From Pseudomonas aegrilactucae (GTDB lineage: Bacteria > Pseudomonadota > Gammaproteobacteria > Pseudomonadales > Pseudomonadaceae): a DNA stretch of 64,000 bases. Each line of letters opens with the position of its first letter. The first letter of the stretch is position 1. Shown here piece by piece: positions 45,001 to 52,279 of this stretch. A model generated the notes under the pieces. The model ran no database searches and was not told the DNA's origin. It saw only the letters and a program-made list of their open reading frames with translations. The stretch spans positions 1-64,000 of the forward strand of contig NZ_JAHTBI010000026.1 in assembly GCF_019168305.1 (NCBI RefSeq). Reading direction: 5' to 3'. A program made the translations under genes and the position numbers.

Positions 45001-46190
45001 GTGCCATTGCCAAACCCGACTTCAATCTTGTCGCCATCCACAATGTGGACAAACGGTGCCAGCTTGCCCACATCGGTCTGCGGGTCGCCCCCCAGCACCT
45101 GCACGTCGTCACCCAACCGCGCGGCACTCAGCAGCATGTCGAACTCGAAGCTGCCAGACACCGCCACCCCTGGCGCCAGCACCAGGCTCGACACACCGTC
45201 AAAGCGCAGGTCGAAGGCCGCCGGTACGATGGCACTGGCATGCAAGACGCCCTGGATCTGCGCCAGGCCCCCGCTCGTTGACACTGCGCTGTCGATAACC
45301 ACGGTTGCGGTGCCGTTGCCGCTGGCAGGTACGGTCAGGGTGATCAGGCAGCGCATCGCACGGCGCACCCCCAGGCTGGAACCATCGGCCTGCACCACCC
45401 GCTCATGCTTGACATAGGTAGCCGCACGTGGCGGTTGGACAACGGGCAGCGGCTGCCCGGTGGCGGTGGCGCTCACATGGAAAATGCTGTCTGGCGCAAT
45501 GCGCAAGTCGTCATCGAGGACCTTGCCGGTGATGTCGAACAGGCCGTTTTCGCTGGCGGGGAAATTGAATAGCCGCACAACATTCGACTCGCCTGGCACG
45601 ATGAACTGCCAGGCCAGCTGGCTGTCGCCGGAGATCGGCAGCAACAGCACCTCGAACTTGCCCTCTTTTACCCCGTCGATCATCGACAGCTCGATGGCCG
45701 GCTCCACAAACGGCACCCCGTCGGGGTTCAGGTAATCCTGCTTGTCCGCTTTGTCGGCGGCCACGTCCTCCTTGGCGCTGCGCGAGTAGCGGGCTTCCCA
45801 GGCCGGTTCGAGAAAGTACAGCGTCACGTCCTGATTGTCCGCGGACAGGCGCTTGACCAGGCGAAAACGATGCACGTAAAGCGTCCCGTGTGCCGACTGC
45901 TGCACGACGCACAGGTACTGCTGGTCGGTGATGACGCGAAAGCACTCGGTGCTCGGTTGCAGGGTACTGCCGGCGACTTTCAGGGTAATCAGGTTCATCC
46001 CCACCTGACGCACCTGGTCGGTGAACGTCAGTGGGCTGAAACCGACCCAGTCCAGATTGTCATCACCACTGTAGGTGTTTTCGGCCAGGACGTTGAAATG
46101 GATGTCGCGGTGCATGGGATCGATATCGCGACCGAACACCACCACCACACCCTGAAAATTCACCGACACCAATTGATCGTAATTTTTCAC
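39090..46190 (-). CDS. giant LamG-domain protein (2366 residues)
   Basis: Very large protein without signal peptide or membrane helix. LamG/concanavalin-like segments can be seen at roughly residues 320-490, 1115-1300 (FDGRLGALTVGSKLGG, INGVAFWQRALRDDEV), 1350-1570 (EFTLEAWVAPAVL, FEGLLSHVRVWSRVLHAAEI) and 1575-1700 (YSGRLDEVRMFSARLTWQQI, ASGHGNNGAM). The last 650 residues have no familiar domain; residues about 1825-1910 form a Gly/Ser/Thr-rich alternating stretch. Start is GTG with GGGAG upstream. The lectin-like modules point to sugar or surface binding. Export route is unknown. First gene of a three-gene operon. A secreted toxin or adhesin, or a large intracellular scaffold, are both possible. 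Confidence 0.75.
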   Translation of the reverse strand: MKNYDQLVSVNFQGVVVVFGRDIDPMHRDIHFNVLAENTYSGDDNLDWVGFSPLTFTDQVRQVGMNLITLKVAGSTLQPSTECFRVITDQQYLCVVQQSAHGTLYVHRFRLVKRLSADNQDVTLYFLEPAWEARYSRSAKEDVAADKADKQDYLNPDGVPFVEPAIELSMIDGVKEGKFEVLLLPISGDSQLAWQFIVPGESNVVRLFNFPASENGLFDITGKVLDDDLRIAPDSIFHVSATATGQPLPVVQPPRAATYVKHERVVQADGSSLGVRRAMRCLITLTVPASGNGTATVVIDSAVSTSGGLAQIQGVLHASAIVPAAFDLRFDGVSSLVLAPGVAVSGSFEFDMLLSAARLGDDVQVLGGDPQTDVGKLAPFVHIVDGDKIEVGFGNGTQRVACRTLHQVLFKDVWTQIHIAYTGPGANTFTIKVNGSAVALTPVQTAAGPVNTPINQVGASSNGFAGALKTLRIKVGTQQKVALACESIDYSVVPPTTPNDADPAIGVRVIGPYLRASASPVDSNMSGTFYYDSHGLTYYVGLAGFIQPKAAAHLLDASDALLHLYYQGEQDRLCVAQYSTEAARATFTVDWSTGWQAAAANAMTAAQELATGHYRGWASDQWVPVGRRLVVAPDAVQSGFMNFVAHRVGTYMNAARITVEPSTVSPLWCDIVVDLPAGMGTETWRGLPRDVSSLSKIWNGAGSNNPDDMHALGNSQPYFDYAAKIAAVMVPARQDGNGCYYLFTSVARLPVPLKSVEVQAGSSDDFVTITLTNAAPAHWPQAQSLVQVWEQVPTSSSLLVQVFNGNAPRYAYETVTTPGTRVYGVPMSQGLEELQAGHVLLFVLDSLSAFDLSISDGSTAMLCNVLINGTRLSDVSRHQAQFVATLNGDDPDYAYPATYTDSLPTTMFALGNGLSSHVVNHTGALEQGGALAYAQLIRVLFQGKADGARSMALLPQTPAAILQGATLSVDGEVRVLAGSSSFSALVDTPPTDGGVGRLGDTSGFVEGHAPILTPGVNGGWMPPAPRSSLAFNTGTTRTGHVKFNIDRNFSPANRLAIDSDQTLQAWVWPDEQIDSGYARALSCNIAGNYEHPDLELKYLLGVRQLPALVMGTNSFFTSSVTFQPPALTVQIYVYMPATLVSGAVLNVAEVGGSLEYLALTVATNGKARFTFRRSMATLDSAQPLPLNRWSCLTLVVAGAHTDAQVTCKLFVDAGTPVTGTAANTFDGRLGALTVGSKLGGSLATRINGVAFWQRALRDDEVVRSHGFGFSNHDTLLGLRWNLTEGTGRQITNAAVTGTEHDALLTNPLSTPWDAKGVLREPFVGRNDLIVGTDQLIKGWSHISMVSRQGHALALSDQHHGSVNEAAAFSLVNEFTLEAWVAPAVLNRKQVIVEKKGAYSLYINSLGDVCLTVHLDSPSRSTSFAHEVRFRLASGTTSHVVAQVHCGGVKQQADAQEPVESRYFVHAELFVNGESVQINRQDDLLDAVVVKAGESTLYVGCSDRDTFHFEGLLSHVRVWSRVLHAAEILRTAQFRLTPTDHEGLVAGWDFDEMAGEIAADLTGTHPLQLTGNQLWAIWPDVAQAELLIDGQPVPPKRLTVAQVGGYQDRQFTMGGVLRGSTLECSYSGRLDEVRMFSARLTWQQIRETINSPLHGRENWLAAHWDMQAGSGPTLFDASGHGNNGAMSPATAAAPAWANPGAPIQNEAQYVFNVLGTALGLDFVLIDGAPTVVEYGNTQEDAYANRFSVMKRAYAYPTAYDGTALRAGYKVSDLETIYVGQVQSKPTLIGVIEGGPPIPSENQTLAFWENDRGGPARLYDGFCSVAYTESDSKVWSFKGSQSKMFKIDTSTKAGGLIKGEVGISVGFGAEATTVLLKAEGKIGVKYADSRTEATTQEVQSTHSSNLYLSTSMRPTGHWEPENAILNPVVGRRFVPNNAGMALVKSSVADLYMLALKGTQTPVAYQLQPNTDIPVDTNILIFPINPNYIKNGTLDGKVGLVNDLNYPEANETRGSYFKPVEAYRTKQLIEKREASLKAYYEQFDLTQYDDKEQLGLLKSKIAENPAYDFAGTSNLRSLCNTYVWTADGGLHSQEHSVANSYSETYVAGKTFTLAGGPDVRAEAGSPGGGLFTEHDTMIGETWTMTATRSATSSTGFSLECDVSPTGFLAAPIMSTAADGRLQLDGYQSSAAPGKVDGYRYMSFLLSPNAENFTALAGVIEPNWLNNSTTAAAAAMREALSTPSKPWRVLYRTTYVSRVPAPFQPVKDDSQVPRISPPPNLAANRWLVLLIEHQLGIANPTQLQIATAIDAVLGPPGAEPGLLRELIPWWATYYAAASVYGNPEFLELAQLRLDLLEYMASKFEADNYPA

Positions 46191-46323
46191 ATCGTCGCTC
46201 CCGTCTGGCTACGTGCGCAACACAGGGAAAAACGATAGTGCCAAGAGGCGAACGATGTCACCTGACAGAACTAGAGTTGAACGGCTGCACAAACCTTGGT
46301 AAGCGGTCAGTGCAGCGAGGCAC
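46191..46323 (-). promoter_or_regulatory. upstream region of the giant-protein operon
   Basis: The 133 bases between the serine transporter stop and the GTG start should hold the operon promoter. GGGAG near 46200 is the ribosome site. I found no convincing -10/-35 pair or terminator hairpin, so some read-through from the sdaA-sdaC side is possible. Confidence 0.3.
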
Positions 46324-47622
46324 TCAATTGCTCAGCGAGAACGCAATAGCCGACAGCGTGATCAGCCCGATCAGCACCACGAACACATTCGAGACGCGGC
46401 CCGCATACTGGCGCAGCGACGGCACCTTGCGGATGGCGTACATCGGCATCAGGAACAGCAGGCACGCCAGCACCGGGCCGCCCATGGTTTCGATGATGGT
46501 CAGGATGCTCGGGTTGAGCGTGGCCACGGCCCAGCAGGCCAGCAGCATGAACAGCGCCGTCACCTGTTCCAGGCGCTTGGCCGGCAGCGGCTTGCTGCCC
46601 TTGGGCAGGCTCTTCGCGATCAGCCCCTGGAAGCCTTCGCTGGCGCCGATGTAGTGCCCCAGGAACGACTTGGTGATCGCCACCAGCGCGATCAGCGGTG
46701 CGACAAAACCGATTACCGGCGTCTGGAAGTGGTTGGCCAGGTACGACAGGATCGAGATGTTCTGCGCCTTGGCCTGCACCAGGTCGGCGGGCGACAGCGC
46801 CAGCACGCAACTGAAGCAGAAGAACATCACGGTCAACACCATCATCACATGGGCCACCGCCAGGGTGCGCCCGCTTTTCTGGTCGGCCTGGGCACCATAG
46901 CGGTGCTTCTGGTCGACAGCGAAAGCCGAGATGATCGGCGAGTGGTTGAACGAGAACACCATCACCGGGATCGCCAGCCACAGGGTCTTGAAGAACAGGC
47001 CCGGGGCCATGCCTTCGGCGGCCTGGGCGAAGAACGCGCCGTTCCAGTTGGGGATCAGGCTGGCGGCCAGCAGCAACAGCGCCGCCACGAACGGATACAC
47101 CAGCACGCTCATGACCTTGACGATGATCGCCTGGCCACTGCGCACCACCACCATCAGGCCGCACACCAGTACCAGCGCGAGCAAGGCGCGCGGCGGTGGC
47201 ACCATGTGCAGTTGATGGGTCATGAAACTGGTCAGGGTGTTGGTCAGCGCCACGCTGTACACCAGCAGGATCGGGAAGATCGCGAAGAAGTACAGCAAGG
47301 TGATCAGCTTGCCGGCGCCGACGCCGAAGTGCTCTTCGACCACTTCGGTGATGTCTTCCTTGCCGCTGCTGCGCCCGGAGAGCACGAAACGGGTCAGGGC
47401 GCGGTGGGCGAAGAAGGTCATCGGGAAGGCCAGCAATGCCAGCACCAGCAGCGGCCAGAAGCCGCCCAGCCCGGCATTGATCGGCAGGAACAAGGTGCCG
47501 GCACCGATCGCGGTGCCGTACAGGCCCAGGGCCCAGGTGGTGTCGGTGCGGTTCCAGGTGGTCCTGGAAACGGGGGCAGCCGTGTCTACACCCGTGTGGG
47601 TGGTGGTGTTTGCATCAGTCAT
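46324..47622 (-). CDS. sdaC: serine/H+ symporter SdaC-like
   Basis: Inner-membrane carrier of 432 residues with about 11 helices, of the hydroxy/aromatic amino acid permease family. The start WALGLYGTAIGAGTLFLPIN and the later VMVFSFNHSPIISAFAVDQ and FLGHYIGASEGFQGL are hallmarks of SdaC. It brings in serine for the deaminase encoded just upstream on the same strand, 74 bases away. The ATG at 47622 has AAGGCG upstream and yields the expected hydrophilic leader; a longer start is unlikely. Confidence 0.88.
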   Translation of the reverse strand: MTDANTTTHTGVDTAAPVSRTTWNRTDTTWALGLYGTAIGAGTLFLPINAGLGGFWPLLVLALLAFPMTFFAHRALTRFVLSGRSSGKEDITEVVEEHFGVGAGKLITLLYFFAIFPILLVYSVALTNTLTSFMTHQLHMVPPPRALLALVLVCGLMVVVRSGQAIIVKVMSVLVYPFVAALLLLAASLIPNWNGAFFAQAAEGMAPGLFFKTLWLAIPVMVFSFNHSPIISAFAVDQKHRYGAQADQKSGRTLAVAHVMMVLTVMFFCFSCVLALSPADLVQAKAQNISILSYLANHFQTPVIGFVAPLIALVAITKSFLGHYIGASEGFQGLIAKSLPKGSKPLPAKRLEQVTALFMLLACWAVATLNPSILTIIETMGGPVLACLLFLMPMYAIRKVPSLRQYAGRVSNVFVVLIGLITLSAIAFSLSN

Positions 47623-47696
47623 CGATTTCGCCTTGTAATTATTTTTGTTGCCTATGAACAACCATCAATCAAGGGCTGCACTGCAGCCCTGTGCTG

Positions 47697-49073
47697 TCAA
47701 CACTCGACGAAGCTGACCGCCAGCCCGCCGCGGGATGTCTCCTTGTAGTTCTCGTGCATGTCGGCCCCGGTGTCGCGCATGGTGCGGATCACCCGGTCCA
47801 GGGAAATGAAATGTTCGCCATCGCCGCGCAGGGCCATCTGCACCGCGTTGATCGCCTTGACCGCCGCAATCGCATTGCGCTCGATGCACGGCACCTGCAC
47901 CAGCCCGCCGACCGGGTCGCAGGTCAGCCCCAGGTTGTGCTCCAGGGCGATTTCAGCGGCGTTTTCCAACTGCATCGGGGTGGCCCCGAGCACATCGGCA
48001 AGGCCCGCCGCCGCCATGGCGCAGGCCGAGCCGACCTCCCCCTGGCAACCGACTTCGGCACCGGAAATAGAGGCGTTCTTCTTGCACAGAATGCCCACGG
48101 ACGCGGCGGCCAGCAGGAAGTCGACCACGTCGTTGTCGCAGGCCTCGGGGTTGAACTTCATGTAGTAGTGCAGCACTGCCGGGATGATCCCCGCCGCACC
48201 ATTGGTGGGTGCGGTGACCATGCGCCCGCCGGCCGCGTTCTCTTCGTTCACGGCCAGGGCAAACAGGTTGACCCACTCCATGGCGCTGAGGGTCGAACCG
48301 ATCACGTTGGGCTTGCCCAACTCCTGCAGACTGCGGTGCAGCCTGGCCGCACGCCGCTTGACGTTGAGCCCGCCGGGCAGGATGCCTTCGTTGCGCAGGC
48401 CGTTGTCGACGCATTCGCGCATCACCGCCCACAGGCGCAGCAAACCACTGCGCACCTGGGCCTCGTCACGCCAGGCCAGTTCATTGGCCATCATCAACTG
48501 GCTGACCCGAAGCCCATGCTGCCTGCACAGGTTCAACAGTTCCTGGGCACTGGAAAAATCGTAAGGCAGTTCGACCTGTTCATCTGCACTGCCGGCCCCA
48601 CCGATCTGCGCCGCTTCGACAATGAAGCCGCCGCCCACCGAATAGTAGGTCTGCTGCAGCAGCAAGCCGGCCTCGCCACAGGCTTGGAGGGTCATCGCAT
48701 TGGGGTGGTACGGCAGGCTTTCATCAAGCAGCAGCAAGTCCTGTGCGCACACGAACGGGATGGCGTGTTCGCCGCCCAGCAGCAACAGGCTGCTGTCGTG
48801 CAATTGCCGGATGCGCGGTTCGATGCTCTGCGGGTCGATCTGGTCGGGCCACTCGCCCATCAGCCCGAGCAGGCAGGCACGATCGCTCGCATGGCCAACA
48901 CCGGTGGCCGACAGCGAACCGTACAGGCGCACCTCCACACGGCCTACCTTGGCCAGCAAGCCCTGCTCGCGCAGCGCCGCGACAAAGCTTGCCGCTGCGC
49001 GCATGGGGCCGACGGTATGCGAGCTGGAGGGCCCGATGCCGATTTTGAAAAGATCGAAAACACTGATAGCCAT
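47697..49073 (-). CDS. sdaA: L-serine ammonia-lyase
   Basis: Iron-sulfur enzyme of 458 residues, one-chain type, that converts L-serine to pyruvate and ammonia. The N-terminus [20 protein letters not shown] is diagnostic, and [19 protein letters not shown] is the conserved core. Cysteines expected to hold the 4Fe-4S cluster are in [21 protein letters not shown] and VQVPCIERN. Cytoplasmic. Cotranscribed with sdaC, and divergent from a LysR gene that likely responds to serine or a related compound. The ATG at 49073 was chosen for the family N-terminus. Confidence 0.9.
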   Translation of the reverse strand: MAISVFDLFKIGIGPSSSHTVGPMRAAASFVAALREQGLLAKVGRVEVRLYGSLSATGVGHASDRACLLGLMGEWPDQIDPQSIEPRIRQLHDSSLLLLGGEHAIPFVCAQDLLLLDESLPYHPNAMTLQACGEAGLLLQQTYYSVGGGFIVEAAQIGGAGSADEQVELPYDFSSAQELLNLCRQHGLRVSQLMMANELAWRDEAQVRSGLLRLWAVMRECVDNGLRNEGILPGGLNVKRRAARLHRSLQELGKPNVIGSTLSAMEWVNLFALAVNEENAAGGRMVTAPTNGAAGIIPAVLHYYMKFNPEACDNDVVDFLLAAASVGILCKKNASISGAEVGCQGEVGSACAMAAAGLADVLGATPMQLENAAEIALEHNLGLTCDPVGGLVQVPCIERNAIAAVKAINAVQMALRGDGEHFISLDRVIRTMRDTGADMHENYKETSRGGLAVSFVEC

Positions 49074-49231
49074 GCTAATGCCTGCACACACAGACGACGC
49101 AGGTCGTCTGGCGGCGTTGTGAAAAAATTGAAGGGTGTTACGAAGTTGCGCGATACTGCCGCGCTCGCCAGGCGATGACCAACGAAACTTTCTAAGCAAG
49201 GCTTTAGCAGGGCTAAACGATGAGGCGACAG
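49074..49231. promoter_or_regulatory. divergent sdaA-LysR control region
   Basis: Two dyads stand out. CAGACGAC-GCAG-GTCGTCTG is a perfect 8-bp inverted repeat at 49091-49110, 18 bases before the sdaA start. TTTA-N7-TAAA at 49203-49217 is a LysR-type box that includes the perfect dyad TTTAGC-AGG-GCTAAA, and it overlaps a direct repeat AGCAAGGCT/AGCAGGGCT (49195 and 49206) with an 11-base period, so both copies face the same side of the helix. Confidence 0.5.
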
Positions 49232-50152
49232 ATGAATGGCCAGATGTACGTCTGGCTCCACGTGTTTTCCTGTGCGGCGCGGCACTTGTCGTTTACCCGC
49301 TGTGCCGAAGAACTGCACATCACCCCCGGCGCGGTGAGCCAGCAGATCCGCCAACTGGAGGAGCGCCTGGGCTTTCGCCTGTTCCTGCGCCGTGCACGGG
49401 GCGTGGAATTGACGGCCGAAGGGCAGCGCCTGGCGCTGACGGTGAATGAGGCCTACGGCAGCATCGAGGCCGAGCTGCTGCGCCTGGACGCCGGTGATAT
49501 TCGTGGCACCTTGCGCCTGCGCTCGATCCCTTCGTTCCTGGCCAAATGGCTCACGCCGCGACTGCCGCGCCTGCAGCAGCGCTTTCCCGACATCCAGTTG
49601 CGCCTGGTGGCCGAGGACAGCAACCAGGCGTTGCACGAGGGGGATTTCGACCTGGCGATCGACCTCAATGACGGCAGCTACCCAGGCATGCACTCAACGC
49701 CGCTGCTCGACGAGCAGATCTTTCCGGTGTGCTCGCCGGCGCTGCTGCGTGGGCGCCCGCCACTGCATGGTCCGGCAGACCTGGTGCATTACCCGCTGCT
49801 GCACGACATCACCGCCTGGCGCGGCAGCTCCGAATACGCCGAGTGGGAGTTCTACCTGGAAGCGATTGGCGCGCAGGGGCAGGATGTACGGCGTGGCCAT
49901 ACCTTCAACCGCAACCATTTGACCATCGAGGCGGCAATTGCCGGGATCGGCGTGGCGATTGCGCGGCGCACCTTGCTCAACGACGAGCTGGAACGTGGCA
50001 CCTTGATCGTGCCGTTCGGCCTGCCCATCGCCAATCACAAGCGCTATGTGCTGCTGTACCCGGCCGGCGCGCTGGCACACCCCAGTGCGCGGGCGGTACA
50101 TGACTGGCTGGTCGAGGAGGCGCAAAGCTTCCGCGCGCTGCATGGGCTGTAG
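49232..50152 (+). CDS. LysR-family regulator (GcvA/DsdC-like)
   Basis: Protein of about 306 residues. The helix-turn-helix is WLHVFSCAARHLSFTRCAEE / HITPGAVSQQIRQLEERLG, the GcvA-like form of the LysR domain. The effector domain includes LRLRSIPSFLAKWLTPRLP and AAIAGIGVAIARRTLL. Because it is divergent from sdaA-sdaC it is the probable activator of serine use, as DsdC is for D-serine in E. coli. I prefer the ATG at 49232, with GAGG six bases before it; an ATG four codons earlier lacks a site and would put the operator over its leader. Confidence 0.83.
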   Translation: MNGQMYVWLHVFSCAARHLSFTRCAEELHITPGAVSQQIRQLEERLGFRLFLRRARGVELTAEGQRLALTVNEAYGSIEAELLRLDAGDIRGTLRLRSIPSFLAKWLTPRLPRLQQRFPDIQLRLVAEDSNQALHEGDFDLAIDLNDGSYPGMHSTPLLDEQIFPVCSPALLRGRPPLHGPADLVHYPLLHDITAWRGSSEYAEWEFYLEAIGAQGQDVRRGHTFNRNHLTIEAAIAGIGVAIARRTLLNDELERGTLIVPFGLPIANHKRYVLLYPAGALAHPSARAVHDWLVEEAQSFRALHGL

Positions 50153-50176
50153 CGCTCGCCCTGCCTGCACAGCGCC

Positions 50177-51874
50177 TCAGTCCGCCGCGCCCACCGGCAT
50201 CCCCTCCGGCCCCGGCGTCACCACCACGTTCAGATCGATATGCTTGAACGCAGGCTTGGCCCCCAGCCGCGCATTGAACCGATAGTTGAAACTGAACGGA
50301 TCCTGGGTCGGCACATCCAGCGCACGCCCGTACACCGGCTCGACCGCCGCCGCGTCATACCCCAGCAACTGCAGCAAGGTGGGGAAGATGTTGTAGTGGC
50401 TGGAGCGGTCCTTGTTGGTCGCCAACCGACTCTGCCAGTCCAGGGTCTTCAGGCCCTGGCCCTGTATCACCACCAACGGCACCAGCCCCTCCTCCTCCAC
50501 CGGGTCGCCACCACAGTGGGTGTTCAGCCCGGGATTGCCGCGTTCGTGCAAGTCCTGGCCATGATCGGAGGTGTAGATCACCACGGCCTGGCTCAGGTCA
50601 GCCTGGGCAAACAGCCGGTTGAAGAACTCGCCGACACTCCACAGCAGGCTGTTCTTGTACGAATTACGGTACAGCACCCAGTCTTCTGGCGTACCGCTGA
50701 ACCCGTCACGCTGGCCGGTATCGGCAATGTCGGCATACCGCCCGCGCGGCAGCGCCGGTCGATAGGCCATGAACGCATCCGGGTACTTGTCATGCACCGG
50801 AAAGTGCACCCCGACCTTGTTGATCACGATCAGTTGCGCCTTGCCATCCCCCAGCAGCTCGACCAGTGCCTGCAGCGCCGCCATGTCGCGCTCACGTACA
50901 GGTGTGGCATCGAACTGGATGAACTGGTCGATATCGCGTTTTTCATTGGCATCCATCAGGTTCTGCAGATGGCCACCGGTACGCTGACCATCGATATACA
51001 CCGTGCTCAAACCCGCCTGCTTGGCGTACTGCCAGATCGAGGGCAAGGTCGAATTGATGCGCAGGTAGTCATCACGTGTGCCGCCATAGCGCAACGTCAC
51101 ATTGGTATCAGCACTGCAATTGGCGATCGAGGCAGCATAGCCATAGTTGAAAATGCTCACCCCCGGCCGTGGTTGCAGAAGGTTGCTGCGCACCCCGTTG
51201 GGCGCATTGAGGTCCAGGTAGTTGCCCGATACGCTCTCGTCGATGATCAACACGATATCGCGCGCCAGCACCGGGCCGCTGCGTGCCAGGCTCACTGGCT
51301 GGCGCGGCCCCACACTGGCGTTGAGCGATTCGTAGATGAACAGGTTGAGGTAGGCCAGCGGGGTGTACATCACCGGCAGGCCACGGGCACCCTCGCCGGC
51401 CCGCACGAACAGTATCGTGCTCAGAAGCGCCAGGCCCAGCAGCGGTGCCGTCCACGCCAGCCCTGACGACCAGCGCCACGCAGGCCCGGGACGCAGGCCC
51501 AGGCCCAACAGCAACAGCAGCCCCTTGCCCAGCGCCACCCCGATCACGCTCTGGTACTGCTGCAGCGCCTCACCGATAAAGCCGCCCGAATACACCATCG
51601 AGACGAACGCGCTGTAAGTCAGATAGTCGGCCATGACGCGCGTATAGGCATCGAAAAACACCGCACTGGCAAAGAACGCCAGCGCAAAACACCAGCGCAC
51701 CACGCCCTGGCGGATGTTCGCGCTCAACCAGAGGGCAACGACCAATACCCCGAACACCCCGGCATACAACACCAATGCCACGCCCAGCCCGATCGCTTCG
51801 AGACGCTCGATGTAGTAGCCGTAGAAGCTCAACAGGTAAACGACCAGCAGCATTCCCTTGATGTAACCGCGCAT
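50177..51874 (-). CDS. sulfatase/phosphoethanolamine transferase-type membrane enzyme
   Basis: Protein of 565 residues. The N-terminal third has about five membrane helices; the rest is a periplasmic alkaline-phosphatase-fold domain. Zinc-site motifs are visible: VLIIDESVSGNY with Glu, a Thr-containing stretch ADTNVTLRYGG that could supply the nucleophile, and VIYTSDHGQDLHERG with Asp-His. These match the EptA/CptA group that decorates lipid A or other envelope glycans, or LtaS-like sulfatases. Divergent from the exopolysaccharide operon. GGGGAAG precedes the ATG. Acceptor unknown: lipid A, glycan or the neighbouring polysaccharide. Confidence 0.78.
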   Translation of the reverse strand: MRGYIKGMLLVVYLLSFYGYYIERLEAIGLGVALVLYAGVFGVLVVALWLSANIRQGVVRWCFALAFFASAVFFDAYTRVMADYLTYSAFVSMVYSGGFIGEALQQYQSVIGVALGKGLLLLLGLGLRPGPAWRWSSGLAWTAPLLGLALLSTILFVRAGEGARGLPVMYTPLAYLNLFIYESLNASVGPRQPVSLARSGPVLARDIVLIIDESVSGNYLDLNAPNGVRSNLLQPRPGVSIFNYGYAASIANCSADTNVTLRYGGTRDDYLRINSTLPSIWQYAKQAGLSTVYIDGQRTGGHLQNLMDANEKRDIDQFIQFDATPVRERDMAALQALVELLGDGKAQLIVINKVGVHFPVHDKYPDAFMAYRPALPRGRYADIADTGQRDGFSGTPEDWVLYRNSYKNSLLWSVGEFFNRLFAQADLSQAVVIYTSDHGQDLHERGNPGLNTHCGGDPVEEEGLVPLVVIQGQGLKTLDWQSRLATNKDRSSHYNIFPTLLQLLGYDAAAVEPVYGRALDVPTQDPFSFNYRFNARLGAKPAFKHIDLNVVVTPGPEGMPVGAAD

Positions 51875-51954
51875 GACTTCCCCGCCAGAAATTTCCCTCA
51901 ATCAGCTGAGGTCTCCCACACGGTAGCAGCCGAACGGAAAACCGCAAACGGAAT

Positions 51955-51974
51955 TTCGTCAAAATAATGACGAA
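51955..51974. promoter_or_regulatory. candidate FleQ box
   Basis: TTCGTCA-AAATAA-TGACGAA is a perfect 7-bp dyad. The inner 14 bases, GTCAAAATAATGAC (51958-51971), keep both GTCA/TGAC arms and the A+T-rich centre of the known FleQ site GTCANTAAATTGAC. FleQ controls exopolysaccharide operons of pseudomonads in response to c-di-GMP. The site is 81 bases from the transferase start and 305 from the operon's first ATG. Confidence 0.5.
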
Positions 51975-52197
51975 CTTACGTGCACTGATTATGACGTTAT
52001 GGAAACGAGAAACTGATGCATTCGTGAAACAGCTACCTGCACAAAAGCCACGTCCTACGCGGGTTACGACCGTTCATCGTATTGGCAGCCGGCCAAATGC
52101 CAGCCCATTTCGACGCTAAGGTACGGATTGGAAAAGGGTTGATGGCGAAATAGTGGAAGTCTTACCCACTGTAACTGAAGCGATACATGCCATAGGT

Positions 52198-52228
52198 TTG
52201 ACACAAATCGGCGTGACTGGTCTATACC
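52198..52228 (+). promoter_or_regulatory. candidate sigma-70 promoter of the exopolysaccharide operon
   Basis: A perfect -35 box TTGACA at 52198-52203 is followed, 17-19 bases later, by TCTATACC (52221-52228), a modest -10. It would start transcription about 45 bases before the first gene. Confidence 0.4.
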
Positions 52229-52279
52229 GAAATCACACACGCTGTTTCACTTTCATTACTCCATACGAGGCACGCCAGC

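Larger units (their letters stand above)
51875..52279. promoter_or_regulatory. 405-base regulatory region before the exopolysaccharide operon
   Basis: No gene is supported here. The region is A+T-richer than its flanks and divergent, serving both the transferase gene and the operon. It contains the FleQ-like site at 51955-51974 and a TTGACA-led promoter at 52198-52228, entered separately. A second half-site-like ATGACGTTAT lies at 51990-52000. Confidence 0.5.

Noticed and set aside
39798..45281. Long plus-strand open frames inside the giant LamG gene
   Set aside because: They are rich in His, Arg, Gln and Pro, the usual shadow of a GC-rich gene on the other strand, and show no domain.
49074..49231. 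Glycine riboswitch before the serine deaminase gene
   Set aside because: The leader is too short and lacks the tandem aptamer pattern.
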